Below are positions 1 through 6,521 of a stretch of 9,264 bases of DNA, piece by piece (the stretch's first letter is position 1; the number at the start of each line of letters is the position of its first letter). The notes below the pieces were generated by a model. That model was not told where the DNA came from. It saw only the letters and a program-made list of their open reading frames with translations, and did no database searches. Source of the DNA: Thermodesulfovibrio sp. GTDB lineage: Bacteria > Nitrospirota > Thermodesulfovibrionia > Thermodesulfovibrionales > JdFR-85. Location: assembly GCA_027016675.1 (NCBI GenBank), contig JALUSH010000188.1:1-9264 (forward strand), read 5' to 3'. A program made the position numbers and the translations under genes.

Positions 1-366
1 ATACTTGAGATGAAACTCCACAGATACAATGCCTCCTCAGTGGCAGGCTGTGATATTGATGGAGACGGTGCAGAGGAGGTCGTGGTTGGAGGCAGAGAGA
101 TAGGCATATTTGAGGCTGATGGTTCAACAGTGTCCCTCTTTGAACCCTTCAACAGACAGAACAAAGGGGTATATACAGGCTGTCTGGACACAGACGGAGA
201 TACCAGGGAGGAGATAATAGCAGGAAAGGGGCCTGAGCCGAAAAACAGGGCTGATATCAGGGTGTTCAGGGCAGATGGTACAGTGATAGATGAATTCAGG
301 GCCCTGCCTCACAGGTTCAGATGGGGAGTAAAGGTAGGTGGAGGGATGATTATAGAGAGAAAGTAG
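1..366 (+). CDS. 3' end of a VCBS/FG-GAP-like repeat protein (partial)
   Basis: The reading frame is open from the first base (ATA CTT GAG before the ATG at 10), so this is the C-terminal end of a longer gene. About 121 codons are visible, ending in TAG. Counting from the ATG, two calcium-loop motifs of the DxDxDG type are visible: DIDGDG at residues 15-20 and DTDGD at 60-64. Each is followed by an acidic pair and a beta-strand (EEVVVG, EEIIAG). The segment RVFRADGTVIDEFRAL and the later GVKVGGG resemble blade sequences of VCBS/FG-GAP beta-propellers, where the loop binds calcium and the protein usually acts outside the cytoplasm. Exact function and any signal peptide lie outside the window. 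The internal ATG at 10 is probably not the true start. Confidence 0.75.
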   Translation: MLEMKLHRYNASSVAGCDIDGDGAEEVVVGGREIGIFEADGSTVSLFEPFNRQNKGVYTGCLDTDGDTREEIIAGKGPEPKNRADIRVFRADGTVIDEFRALPHRFRWGVKVGGGMIIERK

Positions 367-386
367 AGCAAACCCTTAAAAAGATG

Positions 387-415
387 GCATCCACCTGTTC
401 TACACAGGTGGATGC
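387..415. terminator. Strong 12-bp hairpin after the repeat-protein gene
   Basis: A perfect 12-bp stem (387-398 with 404-415; arm GCATCCACCTGT) has a 5-base loop and starts 20 bases after the upstream stop codon. On the + strand no U-run follows directly. On the - strand the stem is followed within four bases by a run of five Ts (from the A-run at about 378-382). It probably ends or insulates the upstream transcript, but intrinsic termination reads better in the - direction. Confidence 0.5.
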
Positions 416-482
416 TGAAAAGAGATAGTTTTTAGATGATTGCTTCAGGAGTTAGTCGGTAATTCAGAGCATTGAAAGGGGC

Positions 483-511
483 TTGAAAGAATTTTCATCC
501 TATGGCATAAT
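483..511 (+). promoter_or_regulatory. Candidate sigma70 promoter of acyP
   Basis: TTGAAA (483-488), a 17-base spacer and CATAAT (506-511), with an extended -10 TG at 503-504. The -10 ends six bases before the acyP ATG, so transcription would begin at or next to the A of the start codon and give a leaderless mRNA. No Shine-Dalgarno sequence lies at normal distance from this ATG, which fits. Confidence 0.5.
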
Positions 512-517
512 TATCTC

Positions 518-799
518 ATGTCTATGGCAAGGGCACATCTGTATATTGAAGGAATTGTTCAGGGGGTTTTTTACAGGGCCTTTACGAGGGATGTGGCAAC
601 AAGACTTGGATTGCATGGCTGGGTGAAGAACCTTCCAGACGGAAGGGTTGAGGCTGTGTTTGAAGGAGAGAAAGCTGATATTGAGAAGGCTATTGTTGAG
701 TGCTATAAAGGTCCGCCTTCTGCAAGGGTTACTAATATAGATATATCATGGGAGCCTTATCAGGGCGAATTTAATGGATTTGAGATAAGATACTATTAA
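518..799 (+). CDS. acyP: Acylphosphatase
   Basis: A 93-residue protein of the usual acylphosphatase length. It hydrolyses the carboxyl-phosphate bond of acyl phosphates in the cytosol. The family signature is intact: GIVQGVFYR at residues 12-20 forms the phosphate-binding loop with catalytic Arg20, and GWVKNLPDGRVEAVFEG at 34-50 carries the catalytic Asn38. The C-terminus GFEIRYY is typical of the ferredoxin-like fold. The ATG at 518 is preferred, although a second ATG lies two codons on at 524. No Shine-Dalgarno sequence precedes either at normal distance, while a candidate extended -10 ends six bases before 518. The gene stands alone, 203 bases from the next ORF. Confidence 0.95.
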   Translation: MSMARAHLYIEGIVQGVFYRAFTRDVATRLGLHGWVKNLPDGRVEAVFEGEKADIEKAIVECYKGPPSARVTNIDISWEPYQGEFNGFEIRYY

Positions 800-825
800 A
801 ATGCGTTTTTTGAGATTTTAGGCTG

Positions 826-942
826 TCAACGGCCATATCTGCCTCCTTCTCTGTCAAGTTCCTGAACCCGAAAATCGGCGATATACTTATCGATCAGTTT
901 TAAGTATAGGTGGGTATTAGCTTTTGTATTTTGATACCTGTT
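826..942 (-). pseudogene. Possible short coding remnant on the opposite strand
   Basis: On the - strand an open frame of about 38 codons follows a TAG and ends at the TGA at 828-826. Its end reads as a plausible protein C-terminus, for example LKLIDKYIADFRVQELD and then EGGRYGR. There is no start codon with a ribosome site and no family was recognised. It overlaps the nested inverted repeats, so it may be a chance ORF. It is listed because this spacer has no other gene. Confidence 0.15.
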
Positions 943-956
943 CTATTGCCGATTTT
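871..956. repeat. Nested inverted repeats in the acyP downstream spacer
   Basis: Outer arms AAAATCGGC (871-879) and GCCGATTTT (948-956) are perfect complements 68 bases apart. Inside is a perfect 8-bp inverted repeat, TATACTTA (882-889) and TAAGTATA (901-908), and a weaker 5-bp pair, GGTAT (913-917) and ATACC (934-938). Together they could fold as a three-way junction. The function is unknown; it could be a structured RNA, or a remnant of a palindromic element. Confidence 0.4.
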
Positions 957-986
957 TGAGTAAAAAGCTCTATCCAGTCCTGAATA

Positions 987-995
987 TGATATAAT
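987..995 (+). promoter_or_regulatory. Extended -10 promoter candidate for the zinc-finger ORF/bioB
   Basis: TGATATAAT (987-995) is a perfect extended -10 element. No -35 box is visible at 16-18 bases upstream, which extended -10 promoters can tolerate. The -10 ends six bases before the ATG at 1002, the same geometry as at acyP, so transcription should start at about 1002. It probably also drives bioB, which follows with no clear promoter of its own. Confidence 0.5.
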
Positions 996-1001
996 TATCC
1001 T

Positions 1002-1178
1002 ATGGAAAAGGAGAATTCACTGGAAAAGAGGCCCAATAGCTGTTGTAACACACAGCAGAATGGGATTGAAGATAGAGAAAAGACATCTCTTTACAGGGAT
1101 ATCTGTCCCTATTGTGGCATAAGGATTGAAGACCCCATGGAGTTTCTCAGGCATGTATTCCTTTTTCACAGCACATGA
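1002..1178 (+). CDS. Small C2H2 zinc-finger-like protein (58 aa)
   Basis: A 58-codon ORF ending at TGA 1176-1178. Its C-terminal half has the spacing C-x2-C-x12-H-x4-H: CPYC at residues 36-39, then His51 and His56, within CPYCGIRIED and FLRHVFLFH. That is the classical C2H2 zinc-finger spacing, uncommon in bacteria. The N-terminal half is polar and contains a second cysteine pair (SCCN, residues 14-15). A tiny nucleic-acid-binding or metal-binding protein is a reasonable guess, but no named family was recognised. The start is uncertain. ATG 1002 sits directly at the predicted transcription start, whereas an in-frame CTG at 1020 has a good AAAAGGAG six bases upstream. The ORF ends 48 bases before bioB and is probably cotranscribed with it. 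Confidence 0.55.
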   Translation: MEKENSLEKRPNSCCNTQQNGIEDREKTSLYRDICPYCGIRIEDPMEFLRHVFLFHST

Positions 1179-1226
1179 GGCTCATAGTGCTGGCGGTCTG
1201 CCAGTGCAAGTGGTAAGTATAACAGC

Positions 1227-2195
1227 ATGTCCTTTAGTGAGAGAATAAAAGGTAAGATATTAAATGGTCAGAGCATTGGATATGAAGAGGCAAAGCATCT
1301 TGTAAATAATCTGCCACTGCATTTACTTTTTGATATAGCAACATCTGTGAGGGAACATTACAGGGGTAAGAAGGTTGACCTCTGCTCAATAGTGAATGCC
1401 AAATCTGGTGGATGCTCTGAGGATTGTTTTTATTGTGCCCAGTCAGCAAGATATCAAACAAATGTAGAGACTTACCCTCTTCTTTCAAAAGAGACCATAG
1501 TTGAAAGGGCAAAGGAGGCACAGAGTTGGGGACCACGGAGATTCTGCATTGTAACAAGTGGGAAAAAGGTGACCCCAAAAGAACTGGGGGTAATTGCCAG
1601 TGCTATAAGTGAGATAAGGGCACTTGGATTTCTGCCCTGTGCTACCCTTGGTATTTTAGACAAAGATGAACTTCAGGTTCTTAAAGATGCTGGTCTTTAT
1701 CGCTATCATCATAACATTGAGACATCACGAAGATTCTTCCCTCGAGTCTGTACCACCCATTCCTTTAATGACAAAGTAAGCACTATAAGGGCTGCCCAGG
1801 AGGTGGGACTTTCAATCTGTTCAGGTGGCATATTTGGTCTTGGCGAGACCTGGACAGACCGTATAGATATGGCCTTTACCCTGAAAGAGATTGGTGTTGA
1901 TTCTGTGCCAATTAATTTTTTGATCCCCATAAAGGGAACACCCATGGGTAATAGACCTTTCCTGAATCCTGTAGAGGCTCTGAAGATTGTCAGTCTTTTC
2001 AGACTTGTAATGCCTGAGAAAGAGATTCGTATATGTGGTGGCAGGGGTCAGACATTAAAAGGTTTTCAGAGTATGGCATTCTTTGCAGGTGCTGATGGGT
2101 TACTTGTAGGCAACTATCTCACCCAGAAGGGCTCTCCTGTTGAGGATGATCTGTTCACAATTGATACCCTTGGCCTGGAGATTGCTCGCAACTGA
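1227..2195 (+). CDS. bioB: Biotin synthase (radical SAM)
   Basis: This 322-residue protein matches biotin synthase, which inserts sulfur into dethiobiotin in the last step of biotin synthesis. The radical-SAM cysteines are Cys63, Cys67 and Cys70 in GGCSEDCFYCAQSA and bind the [4Fe-4S] cluster. The auxiliary [2Fe-2S] ligands are also recognisable: Cys107 (RFCIVTSG), Cys138 (LPCATLG), Cys198 (ICSGGIFGLGET) and Arg268 (IRICGGRGQT). YHHNIET at 160-166 is a family hallmark. Length is normal. No other bio genes are adjacent; the flanks are the zinc-finger ORF and an RNase Z-like hydrolase gene that overlaps the stop codon by one base (TGATG). The ATG at 1227 lacks a strong ribosome site but aligns with the usual N-terminus. 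No BirA operator was recognised upstream. Confidence 0.95.
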   Translation: MSFSERIKGKILNGQSIGYEEAKHLVNNLPLHLLFDIATSVREHYRGKKVDLCSIVNAKSGGCSEDCFYCAQSARYQTNVETYPLLSKETIVERAKEAQSWGPRRFCIVTSGKKVTPKELGVIASAISEIRALGFLPCATLGILDKDELQVLKDAGLYRYHHNIETSRRFFPRVCTTHSFNDKVSTIRAAQEVGLSICSGGIFGLGETWTDRIDMAFTLKEIGVDSVPINFLIPIKGTPMGNRPFLNPVEALKIVSLFRLVMPEKEIRICGGRGQTLKGFQSMAFFAGADGLLVGNYLTQKGSPVEDDLFTIDTLGLEIARN

Positions 2196-3160
2196 TGAAA
2201 CCCACTTTTCATCATTTTCCTGTTAATGGAATATTTGAAGACCCTGTGGTTTATTTGAGATTCCTCCGACAAAGAAGGGCATTCCTGTTTGATGCAGGGG
2301 ATGTAAGTGCCCTCTCTTCAAGGGATATTAACAAGATTACCGATCTCTTTGTTACCCATACCCATATTGATCATTTTATTGGTTTTGATAGGATATTAAG
2401 GTTGCTTCTTCGGAGGGAGTTACCCTTAAGGGTATATGGACCAGAGGGTATTATAGATGCAGTAAAAGGTAAACTTCGGGGGTACGCATGGAATGTTATC
2501 TCTGAATATCCCCTTAAAATAATAGTGCATGAGGTCATAAAAGATACCATCATAACGGAGAAGTTTTCTGCTTCTCATTGGTTTGAACCAGTCAATCATA
2601 GTGAAATGTCCTATAAAGAGATTATTCTTAAAGAAGATGATATACAGGTTAAGGTAGCAGTGCTTGAACATGATATCCCGGTACTTGCCTTTGCCCTGGA
2701 GGAGGATCAGCATATTAATATTGATAAGGCAAGGCTTATAGAGAAGGGGCTTTCTGTAGGTCCCTGGCTTTCTGATTTCAAGGAAGCCGTAAGAAAGGGT
2801 CACTGGTACAGGGAGTTCCACTTGAACAACAGGCTTTACAGAACAGTTGATCTGATGGATATAGCTATTATCACAGAGGGACAGAAGGTCTCCTATGTTA
2901 TGGATGTTTCACCTGTGGAAGATAATATCGAACAGATAATAGAGCTGGTTAAAGGCTCGCATACCCTATATATTGAATGCTATTTTTTGCAGAAGGATTT
3001 TCAGAGGGCAATTGAAAGGAGACATTTAACTGCAGAGATAGCTGGAAGGATTGCAAAAGATGCCTCTGTGAGGGAGATTGTTCCCCTTCATATCTCTCCC
3101 AAGTACAGAGATTTTCCTGAAAGGGTACTTGATGAGGCACAGGTGGCGTTCAGACATTAA
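2195..3160 (+). CDS. RNase Z-like metallo-beta-lactamase-fold hydrolase
   Basis: A 321-residue member of the metallo-beta-lactamase fold with the RNase Z arrangement of metal ligands. THTHIDH at 54-60 gives His55, His57, Asp59 and His60. His159 lies in LEHDIPVLAF, Asp237 in VMDVSP, His277 in ERRHLTAEIA and His299 in PLHISPKY, close to the HLTA and HFSARY motifs of tRNase Z. LIEKGLSVGPWLSDFK at 181-196 also resembles the RNase Z segment after the exosite region. The start is atypical, lacking the glycine-rich opening strand of true RNase Z. It may be a tRNA 3' processing enzyme or a related hydrolase of another substrate. The ATG shares its A with the bioB stop codon, so translation is probably coupled. 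The 3' end overlaps ychF by 11 bases. Confidence 0.8.
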   Translation: MKPTFHHFPVNGIFEDPVVYLRFLRQRRAFLFDAGDVSALSSRDINKITDLFVTHTHIDHFIGFDRILRLLLRRELPLRVYGPEGIIDAVKGKLRGYAWNVISEYPLKIIVHEVIKDTIITEKFSASHWFEPVNHSEMSYKEIILKEDDIQVKVAVLEHDIPVLAFALEEDQHINIDKARLIEKGLSVGPWLSDFKEAVRKGHWYREFHLNNRLYRTVDLMDIAIITEGQKVSYVMDVSPVEDNIEQIIELVKGSHTLYIECYFLQKDFQRAIERRHLTAEIAGRIAKDASVREIVPLHISPKYRDFPERVLDEAQVAFRH

Positions 3161-4226
3161 ATCTGAAATTTATTATATCACCATCCTGGACTATATAGTC
3201 CTTCCCCTCCAGCCTGAGCAGTCCTCTTTCCCTTGCCACTGACATTGAGCCAACCTCTATAAAATCCTCATAAGATATAACCTCTGCCCTGATAAACCCA
3301 CGTTCCATATCAGAGTGTATCTTGCCTGCTGCTTTATGGGCTGTGGTGCCTTTCCTGATTGTCCAGGCACGCACCTCATCTTTTCCAATGGTAATGAAGG
3401 ATATAAGTCCAAGATGATCATAACAGATGCGGATTAGTCTGTGGCTGGCTGGTTCCTTAAGGTCATATTCCTTTAAAAACTCTTCAGACTCTTCAGGGGC
3501 AAGCTGGGCTATCTCCATCTCTATTTTGCCTGAAAGGGCTATTACAGGAAGGTTAAATCGCTCTCTCAAAGTCTTTACTATATTGCCATGCCGTTTTTGG
3601 GGAAGATTATCCTCGTGAAGGTTTAAAAGGATTACTTCAGGCCTTATGGAGATAAGCTGGAGATGCCTGAGTGCAAGGAGGTCATCCTCTATGAAAGAGA
3701 CATCTCTTAATGGTTTTTCATCCTCAAGTGCCTCCTTACATTTTAGAAGCACGACCTTTTCAGATTCGTCAATCTTTTTCCCCCGCTTTCTGGCCTCTTC
3801 CATGCGGATTAGTCTCTTCTCCACAAGATCAAGATCTGAAAGTATTAATTCTAATTCCAGCGTTTCTGCATCCCTTAATGGGTCTACGCTGCCCAGGGGA
3901 TGAACCACGGACTCATCCTCAAAGGCCCTTACCACGTGCAATATTGCATCCACATCCTTGATCATATCAAGCACCTTGCGGTTCTGTTCCAGATTTCCCC
4001 TGGTGATGCCCAGATAATCTACATATTGAACGGTTGCAAATATGGCCTTTTTGGAATGAAATATCTCTGATAATCTTTCCACCCGCTCATCCGGAACCTT
4101 TACAATACCCATATGTGGTTCTGCTTCTGTGGTGGTGTAAATTGTTGTGGGCATGTTAAGTCCTGTAAGGGCGTTGAAGATGGTAGTTTTTCCTGAGTTA
4201 GCAAGGCCCACGAGTCCTATTTTCAT
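3150..4226 (-). CDS. ychF: YchF/OBG-family GTP(ATP)-binding protein, divergent form
   Basis: This 358-residue protein has the YchF layout: an N-terminal OBG-type G domain, a helical insert around 130-190 and a C-terminal TGS domain at about 274-357. The P-loop is GLANSGKTT (7-15), G3 is DYLG (70-73), and the G4-like segment is LLNLHED (201-206), the position where YchF favours ATP by an NxxE motif. The TGS part is highly typical (VRAWTIRKGTTA, AAGKIH, ERGFIRAEVISYEDF). YchF proteins bind ribosomes and are linked to stress responses. Unlike standard YchF, the glycine-rich GASKGEGLGN switch after DxxG is replaced by a shorter polar stretch (NLEQNRKVLDMI), so nucleotide switching may differ. The ATG at 4226 has GGAG 12 bases upstream. 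Confidence 0.88.
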   Translation of the reverse strand: MKIGLVGLANSGKTTIFNALTGLNMPTTIYTTTEAEPHMGIVKVPDERVERLSEIFHSKKAIFATVQYVDYLGITRGNLEQNRKVLDMIKDVDAILHVVRAFEDESVVHPLGSVDPLRDAETLELELILSDLDLVEKRLIRMEEARKRGKKIDESEKVVLLKCKEALEDEKPLRDVSFIEDDLLALRHLQLISIRPEVILLNLHEDNLPQKRHGNIVKTLRERFNLPVIALSGKIEMEIAQLAPEESEEFLKEYDLKEPASHRLIRICYDHLGLISFITIGKDEVRAWTIRKGTTAHKAAGKIHSDMERGFIRAEVISYEDFIEVGSMSVARERGLLRLEGKDYIVQDGDIINFRFNV

Positions 4227-4249
4227 ATATATTCCAGTCTCCTTTTTGC

Positions 4250-4423
4250 CCTGTTGAAAAACTCATTAATACAACTGAAGTGTCAAGCTGAACCTGGTTC
4301 AGCATCTCATGAGTTCTGGCCTCCGCCAGCAGAATGACACGAACTCATGAATCACTGATATAGAGACTCCTGAGCTTGATTCAGGGTAAGGTTATGGGTA
4401 ACAATAGTATTTTTTTCAACAGG
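4250..4423. repeat. MITE-like palindromic element upstream of ychF
   Basis: Terminal inverted repeats CCTGTTGAAAAA (4250-4261) and TTTTTCAACAGG (4412-4423) are perfect over 12 bp and enclose about 150 bases of nested hairpins. These are GCTGAAC/GTTCAGC (4287-4293, 4297-4303), TCATGAGTTC/GAACTCATGA (4307-4316, 4341-4350) with an inner TGGC/GCCA, and CCTGA/TCAGG (4369-4373, 4381-4385). No coding capacity is seen. The build fits a non-autonomous transposon remnant or a dispersed palindromic repeat. It lies in the probable 5' leader of ychF. Confidence 0.6.
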
Positions 4424-4637
4424 CACTTTTGTTCTGATAACAGATTCAGAGAAACATTAAATTATACATTAAAGTAGATATTAAAAACCACAGTTTTTCA
4501 GCCTTCATGTGATAGGGAGAAATCCTGGTGTAAGTTACAGGTGGTATTGCTACATGGTCTTCTTCACCACCCCTGTCCCTGCCTATTGACAGTTGCCCCC
4601 CCTGTTGTGGGCCTTATTTTTTGGTTTGCCAACTAAG
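4424..4637. other. Rest of the ychF-uvrD intergenic region, no gene seen
   Basis: Together with the MITE-like element this makes a 411-base gap. It contains an AT-rich stem AAAAAC/GTTTTT at 4483-4498, a C-run at about 4595-4601 and a GGTGGT/ACCACC pair at about 4541-4578. No ORF with a ribosome site, RNA gene or convincing uvrD terminator was recognised. Confidence 0.5.
4461..4489 (-). promoter_or_regulatory. Weak promoter candidate for ychF
   Basis: A perfect TATAAT on the - strand (4466-4461) has only a poor -35 (GGTTTT at 4489-4484, 17-base spacer). If used, the palindromic element at 4250-4423 would be transcribed as the ychF 5' leader. The region is AT-rich, so chance is possible. Confidence 0.22.
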
Positions 4638-6503
4638 TTAGAATAGTCCCTTCTGGACAGGTCTTTTTCTGGTAGGTTCTTTTATTACTCTCTCTTCCTT
4701 CAACTCATTCTCAAATGATAAAAAGGGTGAAACCCTCTGGGTGTGTACGGTGCCGTGGAAAAATCTTTGCCTTGCATGGGTTATAATGAGTTCCTCCTTT
4801 GCCCTTGTCATGGCAACATAGAAGAGCCGTCTTTCTTCTTCAATATCCGCGTCCCTGAAGGGAATAATCCCTTCTTCTGCACCAGCAATGAAGACCACAG
4901 GAAACTCCAGCCCCTTTGAGGCATGGATGGTAAGTATAGGTACAAAGTTTGCCTCCCTGTCAATGAGATCAAATTCATGTTCACAGAATATCTCCTCTTT
5001 AAATCTCCTTAATGCCTCGAAGATAGAGAGATTATCATAGGCATTGGACAGTGAGAGCATATGCTCTAAAATAGGCTTCTCTTTTGGAAAATATTCCGTG
5101 AGATTAAAGCTCTTTACTATCTCTCTGCACACATTGGAAAAGGTCTTGTCCCTGGCAAGGGTTATTCTATTGTAGCTGTCAATAAACCCTTTTATTTGTT
5201 TCTTTTTTGCAAAGAATTTTTCAAGTACCTCAAGTGTGTTCAGATTTTTTTCTTTAGAAAGGGACTTTATCTCTGACATTGTTTTAGGGCCGATTCCCCT
5301 GGGTGGTATATTAATAATTCTCATTAATGCATCCTCATCTGCACGGATTATGGCCTCAAGGTAGTCTAATAGTGTCTTTGTAGATGGGAATTCAGACAGT
5401 CTCCTCTCTGCTACCACCTTAACAGGGATTCCCTCCTGCTCCAGTGCCTTGCGAATGGATGAGGCAAGACAGTGTGTTCTGATAAGGATTGCAAAGTCTG
5501 AAAACAAACGGGTTTGCTCGCTCTCTGGATTTTTAAACAGTTCACCATGATAGGTGGCACCTGTACGCACTTTTATCTCCCTCGCAATATACTCGGCCTC
5601 TTCTCTGTCATTATGGAGGGAGATAACACGTACTTTGTTGCCCCCTGTTCTGTCAGGTACAAGGGTAATGGAAATTCTGTTTTTATTTTTTTCTATTACA
5701 GATGTGGCAGCCCTGAAAATCGTGGCATTTGAACGGTAGCTTCTTGTAAGCTTTACAACGGTAGAGGAGGGGAAATCCCCCTGAAAGGTAAGAAAAAACC
5801 TGCTGTCTGAACCACGGAAGGAATAAATGCACTGGTCAGCATCACCTACAGCAAAGATATTCTGTTTCTTTCCAAGCACCAGTTTCAGGAGCCTGTATTG
5901 CAACAGGTTGATATCCTGGTATTCATCAACAATGATATGGTCAAAGTCAGGCCTGCTCTGCACTGAACTGCTATTGTCTTCAAGCAATTTTACTGTATGC
6001 AGCAGTATATCATCTATGTCCATCAATCCCCTCTCTGTAAGGGTTTTCTCGTAGTCCTTATATATCTCATGAAATTCAGGTTCTAAGGGGATCAGAGTGT
6101 TTTTGAAATAGGAGAACCTATGCCTGAGTTTTAACGCCCTTTCTTTACCAGCAATGTCTGACAGTATCTCAAACACCTCCTTTTCTGACGCAATAACAGG
6201 AAAACGATTAAAATGCTCTCTAAGTATATGAAGTCCGAACTTATGGAAGGTGCCAATAAAAAGAGCTTCAGAATCAGTGCTACAATAGGCATACACTCGT
6301 TGTCTGATCTCCTCTGCTGCCTTGTTTGTGAATGTTATGGCTACAATCTTCTCAGGGCTGATACCTTTTTCAAGGAGATATACTATTCTGGCTACTATGG
6401 TCAGGGTCTTGCCTGTTCCAGGACCTGCTATCACCAGCAGGGGGCCATCCCTGTGGGTTGCCGCGATTTTTTGTTCCTCATTGAGCCTCTCAAGGATTCC
6501 CAT
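4638..6503 (-). CDS. UvrD/PcrA-type superfamily 1A DNA helicase
   Basis: A 621-residue ATP-dependent 3'-5' DNA helicase. It has Q-motif Gln11 (LNEEQ), Walker A AGPGTGKT (26-33), motif Ia ITFTNKAAEEI (56-66), Walker B DEYQD (193-197), motif III GDADQCIYSFRGS (220-232), motif IV SYRSN (255-259), motif V TIHASKGLEF (525-534) and motif VI YVAMTRAKEEL (562-572). All catalytic motifs are intact. It is roughly 100 residues shorter than usual UvrD/PcrA, mostly in the 2B region and the C-terminal tail. The extreme C-terminus is QKGLF (617-621) after a basic stretch, matching the QxxLF form of beta-clamp-binding peptides. A role in repair or replication-conflict resolution is inferred from the family. 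The gene lies 18 bases after the HAMP gene and is probably cotranscribed with it. Whether it is the cell's main UvrD or a paralogue cannot be told. Confidence 0.9.
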   Translation of the reverse strand: MGILERLNEEQKIAATHRDGPLLVIAGPGTGKTLTIVARIVYLLEKGISPEKIVAITFTNKAAEEIRQRVYAYCSTDSEALFIGTFHKFGLHILREHFNRFPVIASEKEVFEILSDIAGKERALKLRHRFSYFKNTLIPLEPEFHEIYKDYEKTLTERGLMDIDDILLHTVKLLEDNSSSVQSRPDFDHIIVDEYQDINLLQYRLLKLVLGKKQNIFAVGDADQCIYSFRGSDSRFFLTFQGDFPSSTVVKLTRSYRSNATIFRAATSVIEKNKNRISITLVPDRTGGNKVRVISLHNDREEAEYIAREIKVRTGATYHGELFKNPESEQTRLFSDFAILIRTHCLASSIRKALEQEGIPVKVVAERRLSEFPSTKTLLDYLEAIIRADEDALMRIINIPPRGIGPKTMSEIKSLSKEKNLNTLEVLEKFFAKKKQIKGFIDSYNRITLARDKTFSNVCREIVKSFNLTEYFPKEKPILEHMLSLSNAYDNLSIFEALRRFKEEIFCEHEFDLIDREANFVPILTIHASKGLEFPVVFIAGAEEGIIPFRDADIEEERRLFYVAMTRAKEELIITHARQRFFHGTVHTQRVSPFLSFENELKEERVIKEPTRKRPVQKGLF

Positions 6504-6521
6504 AGCCTTTTATTCAATAAC

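Noticed and set aside
955..995. TTGAGT at 956-961 as the -35 box of the zinc-finger promoter
   Set aside because: The spacer would be 28 bases, too long; the extended -10 explains the promoter better.
1234..1945. Three - strand ORFs opposite bioB
   Set aside because: Shadow frames of a well-conserved gene, with no ribosome sites or recognisable domains.
2426..2821. 131-codon - strand ORF opposite the RNase Z-like gene
   Set aside because: It overlaps the ligand-bearing part of the hydrolase and shows no domain; a shadow.
4482..4498. AAAAAC/GTTTTT stem as a terminator of the helicase gene
   Set aside because: It is A/T-only apart from one pair, has no GC stem, and lies about 140 bases past the stop codon.
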